A DNA stretch of 64,000 nt from contig NZ_VCBL01000001.1 in NCBI RefSeq assembly GCF_007896435.1, forward strand, positions 2,727,078 to 2,791,077, written 5' to 3'. The translations under genes were made by a program, and so were the position numbers. The notes under the pieces are model-generated. The model saw nothing but the letters and a program-made list of their open reading frames with translations, ran no database searches and was not told the DNA's origin. Shown in pieces: positions 8,900-17,364 of this stretch. The DNA is from Rummeliibacillus suwonensis (GTDB lineage Bacteria; Bacillota; Bacilli; Bacillales_A; Planococcaceae). How positions within the stretch are numbered: position 1 is the stretch's first letter; each line of letters starts with the position of its first letter.

Positions 8900-9553
8900 C
8901 TAAGATTGACGGCGTTTTAAATTATTGATCTCCATATCATGGATACCTGTTTTTTGGCTTAAATAATCAATATCAATTTTAACGTTTTTTAATTCATCCG
9001 CCACGATTTGAAACGTGTGTTGTTGCTGCTCTAGTCTAGATTCTATATGTTTAAAATGACTTCTATTTTCGGTTTGATTGTTACGTAGTTCTAATTGTAA
9101 ATCATCAAGCCTTTGTTCAATTTTATCAAAATGGTTTGTCGTTCCTTCCAGTCCTTCTTCGATTTTATCAAAGCGTTCTGTCGTTCCATCCAGTCTTTCT
9201 TCGATCTTATCAAAGCGTTCTGTCGTTCCATCCAGTCTTTCTTCGATCTTACCAAGCCATTCCGTTGTTTCATCTAGTCTTTGTTCCATCTTATCGAAGC
9301 TTTCCGTTGTTCCGTCCAGTCTTTCTTCGATTTTATCAAAACGTTCTGTCGTTCCATCCAGTCTTTCTTCGATTTTATCAAAACGTTCCGTTGTTCCATC
9401 CAGTCTTTCTTCGATCTTATCAAAGCGTTCTGTCGTTCCATCCAGTCTTTCTTCGATCTTATCAAAGCGTTCTGTCGTTCCATCCAGTCTTTCTTCGATT
9501 TTATCAAAACGTTCTGTCATATTTTCCATGAGCTGTTTTAAGAATTCTTCCAT
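8900..9553 (-). CDS. Coiled-coil protein of tandem 14-residue repeats
   Basis: 217 residues. Residues 13-152 are ten tandem 14-residue units, most reading TERFDKIEERLDGT. This is two heptads per unit and predicts a long, highly charged parallel coiled coil. The last ~65 residues (ENRSHFKHIESRLEQQQHTF) continue as coiled coil without exact repeats. No signal peptide or membrane helix, so probably cytoplasmic. Similar proteins in Bacillales are annotated only as hypothetical or coiled-coil. ATG at 9553 is chosen because GGGAGGT lies 7 bases upstream; the GTG at 9562 overlaps that SD. Function unknown. Confidence 0.75.
   Translation of the reverse strand: MEEFLKQLMENMTERFDKIEERLDGTTERFDKIEERLDGTTERFDKIEERLDGTTERFDKIEERLDGTTERFDKIEERLDGTTESFDKMEQRLDETTEWLGKIEERLDGTTERFDKIEERLDGTTERFDKIEEGLEGTTNHFDKIEQRLDDLQLELRNNQTENRSHFKHIESRLEQQQHTFQIVADELKNVKIDIDYLSQKTGIHDMEINNLKRRQS
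9098..9517 (-). repeat. Tandem 42-bp coding repeats
   Basis: Ten head-to-tail 42-bp units, each coding two heptads of the coiled-coil protein. Several are nearly identical at DNA level, which implies recent slippage or unequal recombination. Confidence 0.85.
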
Positions 9554-9942
9554 TCCATACACCTCCCATTTTTATAGGATAATTATATATTGATTAGATT
9601 CACATGATTATCGTCAAAAATTTTGATATTACAAATTAAATATGAATCAGAAAACATAAAATTTTATACGTTAATTCAAATTATAATGCAACTACTATCG
9701 TTCAAAAATTCATTGACCGCAGGGATAAATTTATTGTGGGTTAAATTAGTTGGGGAATACTGATGAAAGAAATAACAGGCAAATTAATGCTACCATCCTC
9801 CATCTATCTCGATTATATAAGATTCTTATCGAAAGAGGTAGAAAATATTTAATATTTTATGTGCTATTCATTTTTAGTGCTATTTTATAATATCTAGAAA
9901 TTAAAAATAGAATTAATATTTCAGACACATCAAATTATCACT

Positions 9943-10033
9943 ATCCACGGGAAATGCCTCTCTATCCACGAAAATTATCCCTTTATCCACGGAAAACGCT
10001 CCTCTATCCACGGAAAAACGAATTGTATCCACG
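9943..10033 (+). repeat. 21-bp phased ATCCACG array, locus 1
   Basis: ATCCACG begins at 9943, 9964, 9985, 10006 and 10027: five units at an exact 21-bp period. Spacers between cores differ in sequence. No open frame of note. Family-A-like traces follow at about 10083-10190. This is the only structure seen in the gene-free stretch 9554-10214. Confidence 0.8.
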
Positions 10034-10214
10034 AAACAGATAATTTAGGTCATATTTCGAAATGCATGGCAAAGTAATACATATTTCCTATTAGAAGTCC
10101 GTGAGCCAGAAATGGGTTCCTCTGCCATCTTAGGGCCAGAAACAATAAAGAAAACCTCTATTTTGTGAAGTTTCACTTTATTATTTTCCCTCACATATAT
10201 GCTAGAAAAACTAA

Positions 10215-10265
10215 AATGCACCCTACAGAATGGACGTATAAAAGTCCATCTATAGGGTACATTCT
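10215..10265 (-). terminator. Terminator of the DUF2653 operon
   Basis: AATGCACCCTACAGAATGGAC pairs, with mismatches, with GTCCATCTATAGGGTACATT. It lies just downstream of the minus-strand stop at 10279. Confidence 0.7.
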
Positions 10266-10278
10266 AAAAAAAGTAGCT

Positions 10279-10569
10279 TTATTCAACGATAGCAATCATG
10301 CCTTGTTCGTCATCGATTTCTAGCCGAATACTTGCTGCATATGGGTCTACATTTAGTTCTTCTTGAAGAAATACACGAATAGCAGCTAGCATATTAGCTA
10401 CTCGATAAATGTCTTCTCGACCTTTACAGTATGCGTCTGCGTAATATCCTTCATCATCATCAAAACAAAGCTCAATTTCTACATCTTCAGGCATGACATT
10501 GATTTGTCTCGCATGATAAATGCATAAAGCGTTGATTAAATTATCTTCTGAAAGAATCATCGTTTCCAT
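10279..10569 (-). CDS. DUF2653 (YxcD-like) protein
   Basis: 96-residue acidic cytoplasmic protein matching the DUF2653/YxcD family in pattern: short N-terminus, INALCIYHARQ helix, ELCFDDDEGYYADAY strand, and a C-terminal LEIDDEQGMIAIVE strand. Biochemical function unknown. It overlaps the 3' end of the upstream gene by 13 bp, so the two are translationally coupled in one operon that ends at the hairpin below. Confidence 0.75.
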   Translation of the reverse strand: METMILSEDNLINALCIYHARQINVMPEDVEIELCFDDDEGYYADAYCKGREDIYRVANMLAAIRVFLQEELNVDPYAASIRLEIDDEQGMIAIVE

Positions 10570-11045
10570 ACGTTGCGTTCCTCATCTTTTCTTTTGTTGC
10601 GCGTAAACATTTGGAAAATTTTCATGACTAGCATGATCAACACTAAAATGGCGATCACATTAATCAGTAAACCAAATATATTCCCCATTGCTCCCATATG
10701 GCTCATCATACCACCGAAAAGCATGCCAGCCAGACCGCCGACCATCATGCCTTTAAGAAATCCGCCTTTTGTGCCTGTAGGGTTTGCTGTATTTGTTTTG
10801 TTATTTGTTTTCTTGTTACCAAAGATTGAATTACTATTGTCTTTGGTATTGCTGTTTGTATTTGATTTATTGCTATTGAACAATGAATTATTATTTGAAC
10901 TTCCGTTTGAATTAAAACCACGTTTTCCAGATTTATAACCTTTAGCTTCTGCTGTGATCGTACCTTGATGACTATCCATTACAATCGGTCCGACAGTTGA
11001 GAATGCAAGTGTTGCTGCAAATAAAGCTGCTGCAAGTTTTTTCAA
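10557..11045 (-). CDS. Exported or membrane Asn/Lys-rich protein, Tim44-like annotation class
   Basis: 162 residues. An N-terminal signal or first helix (KLAAALFAATLAFSTVG), an Asn/Ser/Lys-rich low-complexity region (about 35-95), a Gly/Met-rich segment (MMVGGLAGMLFGGMMSHMG), a transmembrane helix (LLINVIAILVLIMLVMKIF, about 125-145) and a basic cytoplasmic tail. Similar Bacillales proteins are often labelled Tim44-like because of the Gly/Met segment; true homology is doubtful. It is first in a two-gene operon with DUF2653, upstream and overlapping. Function unknown. Confidence 0.7.
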   Translation of the reverse strand: MKKLAAALFAATLAFSTVGPIVMDSHQGTITAEAKGYKSGKRGFNSNGSSNNNSLFNSNKSNTNSNTKDNSNSIFGNKKTNNKTNTANPTGTKGGFLKGMMVGGLAGMLFGGMMSHMGAMGNIFGLLINVIAILVLIMLVMKIFQMFTRNKRKDEERNVWKR

Positions 11046-11240
11046 TTAAAATACCCTCCGATAAATAAATGTTTTTCTAACTTACTATTATTTTATCATC
11101 TACCTATTAATTTATAAAATAAAACGCAAGGGCTAAAAAATAGATTTTCTAGAAGTACATCAACTTTTTCGAAGGTTTCCTGATACATCTTTTCTAATAA
11201 GACTTAAAAAGTTATAATTGTAGTACAGGGGGGAAATATT

Positions 11241-11636
11241 TTGACAACAATGAAAACAGTTCAACAACGTTTTGAGCAAAGTTCTTTCTGGCAAACACTT
11301 GGCTTTGAATATATCCATGCCGAAAATGGAGTCGCTGAAATTGCTTTAAACTATCGTGAAGATTTAACAAATGTTGTAGGTACTCTACATGGTGGTGTCT
11401 TTATGACAGCACTTGACACAGTAATGGGGATTGCCACACACACATTAGGCTTTGATCAAGTTATTACAATCCAAATGGAAACAAGATTTTTAAAACCTAT
11501 TACAAAAGGACGAATCCAAGCTATTGGTCGCGTCATCTCTCAAACACGTTCAACCATTATTTTGGAAGGACGATTGTATGATGAAGATCAAGAACTCGCA
11601 GGATTTGCAACCGCCACTTTTAAGGGGATTCATTAA
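11241..11636 (+). CDS. PaaI-type hotdog-fold thioesterase
   Basis: 131-residue single-domain hotdog protein that would hydrolyse acyl- or aryl-CoA thioesters in the cytoplasm. The family signature HGGVFMTALDTVMGIA is present, with the usual beta strands around it (VITIQMETRFLKPI, GRIQAIGRVISQTRSTIILEGRLYD). The TTG at 11241 is chosen because GGGGGG at 11228-11233 lies 7 bases upstream; the ATG at 11250 would be 16 away. Substrate not predictable. Likely monocistronic. Confidence 0.85.
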   Translation: MTTMKTVQQRFEQSSFWQTLGFEYIHAENGVAEIALNYREDLTNVVGTLHGGVFMTALDTVMGIATHTLGFDQVITIQMETRFLKPITKGRIQAIGRVISQTRSTIILEGRLYDEDQELAGFATATFKGIH

Positions 11637-11726
11637 TTCTTCCTATTATTCTAAAGTTTGATTTAGATCTATCAACCTATTTTGAAAACTTGTATCTCCT
11701 CAAATTTACTCAATTTGAAATATACT

Positions 11727-11743
11727 TGTTACAAGAATGTAAT
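11727..11743 (+). promoter_or_regulatory. WalR binding site upstream of the SLH gene
   Basis: TGTTAC (11727-11732), AAGAA, then TGTAAT (11738-11743): a perfect match to TGTWAH-N5-TGTWAH. A consensus -10 TATAAT lies at 11754-11759, so the box occupies the -35 zone of a promoter with no good -35 hexamer, as expected for an activated promoter. Confidence 0.75.
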
Positions 11744-11792
11744 CGACTTTAGCTATAATAGAGAAAATGATGAAACCTTAAGGAGGATTTTG

Positions 11793-12512
11793 ATGAAACA
11801 TAACATACGTAACAGTTTGATCCTATTATTAGCTACTATATTATTTGGGATGGGTAGTCTATTTCGCGGATCAACTGCTAGTGCTGGTATAATCATGAAA
11901 TTCTCCGATATGAATAAACAAAATCCTGCTTATTCATCAGTCTTATATGTAACAAGTATGGATTATATGAATGTATACAAAAACGCAAAATTCAAACCCA
12001 AAAAAGCTGTAACGAAAGCGGATGCAGCTAAATTTGTTGGAAAGGCAACTGACATAGATAATCAAGCACGATTATCGAATAGTATCAATTTTGAAGATGT
12101 TTCTCAAAAAACGACAAACTATTCGTATATTATTGCCTTAACCGCAATTGATGCATTTGACAATGATCCAAAATTTCATCCAAAGAATACAATTACACGA
12201 CAAGAAGCAGCCAAGCTTTTTGTGACTGCCTTTGGATTACCTATGAAAACAGGCAAAAAGTATATAGATGTTTCTACAAATAATTCATACATTGACTATA
12301 TTTCAACAGCTTCTTCCTACAATATTTTAAAAGGAAGTTCATCGAAAAAGTTTCAACCAACCAAGAAGATGAATCGTGCCGATTTCGCAATAGCGTTGAA
12401 AAAATCATTAGATGCGAAAGAAAAAATAGATGAAATGATGAATGAAGAAATGGATGATGATCAAGATTCGCCTGATCATGATTTAGATGAAACCATCTCA
12501 GAAGAAGAATGA
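11793..12512 (+). CDS. Secreted SLH-domain protein
   Basis: 239 residues. Signal peptide 1-30 (LILLLATILFGMGSLF, ASA). The mature part consists of three SLH-type modules (FSDMNKQNPAYSSVLYVTSMDYMNVYKNAKFKPKKAVTKADAAKF split over about 35-80, then 95-150 and 155-205), which normally bind pyruvylated secondary cell-wall polymer. The tail is strongly acidic (MNEEMDDDQDSPDHDLDE, then TISEEE). No enzymatic domain, so it may be a structural or stand-alone anchoring protein. The ATG at 11793 follows AAGGAGGATTTTG. The WalR box upstream links it to wall metabolism. Confidence 0.85.
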   Translation: MKHNIRNSLILLLATILFGMGSLFRGSTASAGIIMKFSDMNKQNPAYSSVLYVTSMDYMNVYKNAKFKPKKAVTKADAAKFVGKATDIDNQARLSNSINFEDVSQKTTNYSYIIALTAIDAFDNDPKFHPKNTITRQEAAKLFVTAFGLPMKTGKKYIDVSTNNSYIDYISTASSYNILKGSSSKKFQPTKKMNRADFAIALKKSLDAKEKIDEMMNEEMDDDQDSPDHDLDETISEEE

Positions 12513-12524
12513 TGTTGAAAACAA

Positions 12525-12570
12525 AAAGTACCGATCCGTCCTAACATATAGGCAGATTGGTACTTTTTTA
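12525..12570 (+). terminator. Terminator of the SLH gene
   Basis: AAAGTACCGATC and GATTGGTACTTT form a stem followed by T residues. Confidence 0.8.
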
Positions 12571-12610
12571 TGTGTTATTGATTTGGAAGCTTCCTCCACT
12601 AATCGAGATG

Positions 12611-12832
12611 TTCACTTTATCCCGCGTTAATGGACAGTAAAACCCTCATCTCAGGGTTTAGAGAGAAACGAGAATGATAGGTGGGGAATCAACTGCCGCA
12701 TGCGCCCGATTGGTTTAGGCCAACAAGATATTGATCACTCAGGTGTTGCCCACAGGACGTGGCGCTTTTAACCTGAGTTCCTCTAGTTCAGGGGGATGAA
12801 GAACCCCCCACTGATGGAAGCTTCACTTTATT
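12611..12832 (-). repeat. Family-A repeat, copy A3 (long form)
   Basis: Minus-oriented. Starts TTTATCCCGCGTTAATGG, contains the long-form insert (CACTCAGGTGTTGCCCACAG, GGAACTCAGG in reverse) and ends with the CCCCCCACTGATGG hairpin and CACTTTAT. Sits between convergent genes. Confidence 0.88.
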
Positions 12833-12846
12833 ATGATTTTGATTGG

Positions 12847-14214
12847 TTATTTTCTAACTGTTACTTTGCTGTAGACACCTTTAGCATTGTTGGATTTTGG
12901 TTTTACCACTAAATAATAGTTCGTCCCAGCTTTTAGTTGTTTACTTGGGGTGATGACAAGTTTTTTACTGGACGAATACTTTACTGTAATTTTGCGCGAT
13001 ACCCCTCCAATTTGCCATAAGTATACATTGGATTTTTTCATTGCAGTCCAAGATAGATTTTTGCTAGCTTTTAAACTAATCGCTTGAGATGAAGTATTTT
13101 TTTCGATTGCTGATAACTTTTTATAGTTTTTTAACCGTTTTAACAAATAATCATTGTGGCCCTTCTCTACCTCTTTTCCGATTGCTGTCGTAATATCAGG
13201 TTTAATGCCTCTTTTATTAATTTTGTACAAGTTTGGTCCAAAGAACTCTGCAGTCGTTAACTTTAAAATACTGCCATCGCTCAATGGAATGATATCTTGC
13301 ATAACCCCTTTACCATAAGTTGTTTGTCCATAAATTTTTGCTAACTTAAGATCTTTTGCAGCTGCAACGGTCATTTCAGAAGCACTAGCTGTATTGGCGT
13401 CTGTTAAAATCGCTACAGGTGCATTCCATTGTACCTTTTGCTTTATAGCACTGTAAATCTGATAGTTGCCTTGCCGTGCTTTATAAACAAAAGCGTATGT
13501 AGCCTTTGGAAATAGTCCAATTACCTTTTGCGCAGTACTAACGTATCCTCCGCCATTACTGCGAAGATCAAAAATCCACCCTTTCATCCCAGGCATAGAC
13601 TTAATCGCATTTTGAACTTCTTTCCCACTCTGATCTGAAAAACTATTTAATCGAATAAAACCTATCTTCCCCGCAAGTTTTCTCTTTTCAACATTTGGTA
13701 AATGAATCACTTTACGAGTTAACGTTTTATCAAATGTTTTTTTCGTAGCTGGTCTGAAAATCATTAACTTTACTTTCGTATTTTCTTTACCTGTTAAAAG
13801 TGACAACGTCTTTTCAGATGATTCACCTGCTATACTTTTTCCATCCACTTTTGTAATGATATCTCCAGCCCTAAGACTGGCTTTTTCAGCTGGTCCCCCC
13901 TTAAAGATCGATGTGATTTGCAATCCTTTTTTATTTTCTAAAATGTTGACACCAATACCGATAAATTTCATTTTGATGGTATTTTCAAAAGTTTGATATT
14001 CATCTTTCGTCATATACACCGAATATGCATCCAATTGTTTCATTAAATCTTTAATGGTTTTACTCTTTAATGCATTGGATGGAGCTTTTGGATAGTAATA
14101 CTCTTTCACGATGCTTTTGACTTCTTTCAGAGGCTCCGCTGCATAAACAAATGATGATGTGAAAAAAAGCGACAGTGCTATGACACTGGAGCAAAAAATT
14201 CGTAATATTTTCAT
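12847..14214 (-). CDS. S41 C-terminal processing peptidase (CtpA-like) with PDZ domain
   Basis: Exported tail-specific serine protease, 455 residues. Signal peptide 1-25. PDZ domain about 85-165 (KGGPAEKASLRAGDIITKVDGKSI). The S41 catalytic domain about 185-360 has the Ser of TASASEM and the Lys of TTYGKGVMQ, the Ser/Lys dyad of this family, plus the FDLRSNGGG loop. A C-terminal ~90-residue extension looks like a fibronectin/Ig-type beta domain (NLSWTAMKKSNVYLWQIGG). The ATG at 14214 is chosen because GAGGGAG precedes it by 5 bases. Probably processes envelope proteins. Confidence 0.9.
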   Translation of the reverse strand: MKILRIFCSSVIALSLFFTSSFVYAAEPLKEVKSIVKEYYYPKAPSNALKSKTIKDLMKQLDAYSVYMTKDEYQTFENTIKMKFIGIGVNILENKKGLQITSIFKGGPAEKASLRAGDIITKVDGKSIAGESSEKTLSLLTGKENTKVKLMIFRPATKKTFDKTLTRKVIHLPNVEKRKLAGKIGFIRLNSFSDQSGKEVQNAIKSMPGMKGWIFDLRSNGGGYVSTAQKVIGLFPKATYAFVYKARQGNYQIYSAIKQKVQWNAPVAILTDANTASASEMTVAAAKDLKLAKIYGQTTYGKGVMQDIIPLSDGSILKLTTAEFFGPNLYKINKRGIKPDITTAIGKEVEKGHNDYLLKRLKNYKKLSAIEKNTSSQAISLKASKNLSWTAMKKSNVYLWQIGGVSRKITVKYSSSKKLVITPSKQLKAGTNYYLVVKPKSNNAKGVYSKVTVRK

Positions 14215-14687
14215 AGTATCTCCCTCACTCATATATTAGTAGTAAGGGTTCTTCCCGATAGAATATCCAGTTGATCCAGACAGTTAAAGGATCTGTTGGA
14301 TTTCCTATAAGAGATGTCCCTAATGGCTTTTCTATTACATTGTACTTTTAATAAGACAAAAAAGTGAGATAAAATTTAAAATTTTTTCAGAGCATGTTCA
14401 TCACCATAATTGGAACAAAAAACTGCAAAGTCAAAAAGGAAGAATGTTGATTGGAAATGAAGTAGCATTCGCATTTTTTGAGTGATTAAATTTGTCAAAC
14501 AAACATCTAGTAAGAATGGAGGATCCCCTCACTGAGTGAAGTTTCAGTTTATGAGTTTTTAGAAAATTACCAACTGAGTTCATCGCCGAAAACGAAGACG
14601 TAAATTATCGAATGAGTAAATAAATTCTCGGTATTAGCGAAGAAAGCCACTCAAGGAGCAAATAAATTCTCGATGATTTATTTCATA

Positions 14688-14823
14688 TAAACAGGCAGTA
14701 AGATCTCCCCTCTTAAGATTTAAATATGGGAGATCCTACTGCCTAGAAAAGCTTGAATAGTTCCATGACACAAAAACCTAGAATAGATGAAGAAATTCCC
14801 ACTGGAGATAGTTTCACTTATAC
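14688..14823 (-). repeat. Degenerate family-A copy downstream of comK
   Basis: AACAGGCAGTAAGATCTCCC and its partner GGGAGATCCTACTGCC give the right hairpin; GATGAAGAAATTCCCACTGG and GTTTCACTTAT give the left end. Many mismatches against other copies. A further fragment (CCTCACTGAGTGAAGTTTC) lies near 14526. Confidence 0.6.
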
Positions 14824-14832
14824 ATGACTAAA

Positions 14833-15423
14833 TTATTTATCGTATGATTCTTTTTCGGAGTTTTTATCTTTACTATATATTTTATAATTTAAGCCATTTA
14901 CTTCTTTCACAATTTCACAACGAAGAAAATTTCTTTTGATACTATGGGGAATAAGCAAAAACTTGGTGTGATATTCTAATTTGAATTTCAATTCATATGC
15001 GCGGTATATTCTTTTTTCAAAAGAACGATAACTAATGGGAAGAATGAGTGATGAATCATTTGTGAACAAGATTTCTGTATTTCGATCATGATTTTGCCGA
15101 TAACTTTTGATATGATCTAATGCCAGCCAGACACAATCCTTCTTTTTGGGGGACATTGTAGGAAGCCAAACTAATAGACGTTTAAGGTTCATAATAACTG
15201 GGTACATATTAACTTCGCCCAAAATATTACGAGTGCCCTCGCTTGCGCCTTTTAAACTGGAGCCAAAAAATCGTAAATTTTGATCCACAAGTTCAAGTGG
15301 ATTGAGATGGCACTTCTTCAAATACTCCACTTCAAGGATACTCGTTTTGACAACGCCTGTATGATCAAAGATCGGAATAAATGCCATCGTATTTTCATCA
15401 ACTATGTAAACATCTTTTAGCAT
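14833..15423 (-). CDS. comK: Competence transcription factor ComK
   Basis: 196 residues, close to the 192 of B. subtilis ComK, the DNA-binding activator of competence (DNA uptake) genes that recognises AAAA-N5-TTTT boxes. Recognisable family blocks: VDQNLRFFGSSLKGASEGT (residues ~47-65), YPVIMNLKRLLVWLPTMSP with a following Cys-x-Trp (DCVWLALDHI), and LPISYRSFEKRIYRAYELK. The C-terminal tail, where the MecA/ClpCP degradation signal lies in B. subtilis, is present. ATG at 15423 behind AAGGAGGTTCATTT. Unusually, degenerate family-A repeat pieces lie on both sides. Confidence 0.92.
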   Translation of the reverse strand: MLKDVYIVDENTMAFIPIFDHTGVVKTSILEVEYLKKCHLNPLELVDQNLRFFGSSLKGASEGTRNILGEVNMYPVIMNLKRLLVWLPTMSPKKKDCVWLALDHIKSYRQNHDRNTEILFTNDSSLILPISYRSFEKRIYRAYELKFKLEYHTKFLLIPHSIKRNFLRCEIVKEVNGLNYKIYSKDKNSEKESYDK

Positions 15424-15467
15424 AAATGAACCTCCTTATGAAAAAATTATTTACCACACGGAGTTTT

Positions 15468-15520
15468 ATCCGCATGAACAGGCAGTATGACCCACGCTGT
15501 GTGAAATTTCATTTTAAAAC
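15468..15520 (-). repeat. Family-A fragment in the comK upstream region
   Basis: TTTTATCCGCATGAACAGGC, then CAGTATGACCCACG and GTGTGAAATTTCATTTT: the ends of family A with most of the middle lost. Lies 45-97 bp upstream of comK, where its promoter is expected. Confidence 0.5.
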
Positions 15521-15838
15521 ATCACTTCTCTCCGACAACTTAAGTTTTAAGATCAGCAATAAGTACTTTTTCTTGTTTAATCAGCTCCTCTCATCTATAA
15601 AAATTAATAAACTATCTTAAAAATAAAGTTCATTTGTCACATATAGATAATCTATTTATACTATCTTATAATTTACTTCTTTCGTTTGTCAAATTATTCT
15701 GTATTTTCAAAAATTATTTATTTAAAATTTGAATTTTTTATGAAAAATGGCTTTAAATTAACCTTTAACGTTATTTACATCATATTAATGTTATTTATTT
15801 TTCCCTTCATAATCTATTAGAAGATTATTATTTCTTCA

Positions 15839-16207
15839 GGCGTGTTGATTATCCAATTTAATCCATAAAAATAGGGGGATTCGTTGATTTCCGCTACGGC
15901 TTGCTCGCTTTCCTGTGGGCGAATGCTGGGGGCAACAGGATGTTGGTCACGGAGTCGTTGCCACAGGACGTGGCGCACTACAACTCCGTTCCTTAATCGC
16001 TACGCTGCGGGGTCTCATCTATTCGCTTTTCCCGCGGGACATTGAATTTACTTCATCGAATCCACACCGCACGAAGAAAATGCGCATGCATTTTCGAGGA
16101 CTCGAGCAAGCCGCAGCGAAGATCTATATGAATGGTCTTAAAAACACAGAGTTTTTCAGAATTACGCCAAATATATATTCCTAATTTTTGTAAAATCAAC
16201 ACATCTG
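15839..16207 (+). repeat. Family-B MITE-like element, copy B1
   Basis: Left end GGCGTGTTGATTATCCAATT, right end AAAATCAACACATCTG. The GC-rich core holds nested inverted repeats (CCGCTACGGCTTGCTCGC against GCGAGCAAGCCGCAGCG style blocks; CCCGCGGGA centre). No coding capacity of its own. Confidence 0.85.
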
Positions 16208-16449
16208 TTATTACTTCAAATAAAATAATAATTTTCTAGCATAATATAATCTTTCACTTACCAGATATGGTTTTAGGTTGACTTTTTAAGTCCAGAAAGG
16301 ATTTATATATAACTTCTTTCCCTTTTTCATAGAAGTAATCCTCCGTTTAAAGTATTTTTTAGACTATACCATTCAGAAATAGCAATTTTCCTATACATAT
16401 TGAAATTGATTTAAATAGATCCAAAAACTACATTTTTATATAAAAAAAA

Positions 16450-16493
16450 GGCATTCCCATCGTCCTATTTCAAACGGACTTAGGAAGTACCTC
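16450..16493 (-). terminator. Probable terminator of the Trp/His-rich gene
   Basis: GGCATTCCCATCGTCC and GGACTTAGGAAGTACC form an imperfect stem; reading on the minus strand it is followed by a long T run (the A run at 16442-16449). Confidence 0.55.
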
Positions 16494-16528
16494 TTATTAG
16501 CTAGATTGCATCTCTTAATTTAATTTTT

Positions 16529-16876
16529 TCACAACCAAGGGTGTCCTGGATTCCACTGTTGCCACTGGTACCATTGTTGTCCTTGATGACTTGGATTCCA
16601 TTGATTTTCTGGATGATGATATCCTGGATACCATTGATGACTCGGATAATACTGATGACCTGGATTCCATTGGCTACCTGGATAATATTGTCCTGAATGC
16701 CATTGATGGCTCGGATAATATTGGTGCCATTGACTATCATGGTGCCACTGATTGCCATACTTCCATTGATCGTCATCTGAATGCCACTTTGACTCAGAAT
16801 GCCATTGATCTTCTGAGTGCCATGGTTTCCATTGATGATCACCATAACTGCCGTGTCCGTCAAAAGGTTGAACCAT
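16529..16876 (-). CDS. Trp/His/Gln/Pro-rich repeat protein
   Basis: 115 residues with 15 Trp (13%) and very high His, Gln, Pro and Tyr. The dipeptide QW recurs every 3-9 residues in loose units such as HQWHSG, SQWNPGHQYYPS and NQWNPSH. No signal peptide, no membrane helix. The ATG at 16876 is preceded by AGAGGAG with 10-base spacing, and a terminator follows, which supports a real gene. An overlapping frame on the same strand stays open over the repeats but has no comparable SD. Aromatic/His/Pro-rich low-complexity proteins of this size occur in spore coats, but I do not recognise it. Function unknown. Confidence 0.55.
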   Translation of the reverse strand: MVQPFDGHGSYGDHQWKPWHSEDQWHSESKWHSDDDQWKYGNQWHHDSQWHQYYPSHQWHSGQYYPGSQWNPGHQYYPSHQWYPGYHHPENQWNPSHQGQQWYQWQQWNPGHPWL

Positions 16877-17016
16877 TCTATTTTCGCTCCTCTGCATATT
16901 TTTCTTTTCATCATAGTATATGGGTCATTCCCCAAAGGAATTGGGACTTTGACTATCTGAAGAAAAATATAATCCGCATCATTGAGCAATCAAAACTCCT
17001 CGAAAGTTATTAAAAA

Positions 17017-17364
17017 AAGCAAGAATACATCTTCTAAAAAAGGAACCTTCATAAATGATTATCCTATTTATGAAAAAACTCCTTATAAAAAAGCACAATT
17101 TAGTGATGCGCACTTAAAAAGTAAACCTAAAAATCCAATTTTAGAGTTTGGTGCATAACATCATCTAAATTGTACACCTTGCCTTCTATCACACATGAAT
17201 GTACAGTAAGTACTTTCTTTGTTTGAGGCTTCTTTCATCGTTCTTTGAATAACAAGGTATATCTTGACCTTTCAACAGAGGTCGTTCATCTTCTCTTTAG
17301 ATTAAAATCGGTAATAACATGTCATAAAGCGAAAATTTTCAAGCAACCTCATTAACAAATTCGA
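17017..17364. other. Intergenic region, nothing recognised
   Basis: About 350 bp without a credible gene or strong hairpin. It separates the start of the Trp/His-rich gene cluster from the stop of the LysM gene. Confidence 0.5.

Noticed and set aside
9098..10033. CRISPR-like arrays
   Set aside because: The 42-bp units have no unique spacers and code for protein; the 21-bp units are too short and no cas genes exist.
15426..15620. Plus-strand frame opposite the comK leader
   Set aside because: It overlaps the comK SD in antisense, contains the family-A fragment and has no SD.
15839..16207. Protein-coding frames inside family-B elements
   Set aside because: Similar open frames recur in each copy only because the DNA is repeated; no SD and both strands open.
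16501..16989. Longer overlapping frame across the Trp/His-rich gene
   Set aside because: It would give an Ile/Asn/Gly repeat protein with no SD; the QW frame has SD and terminator support.
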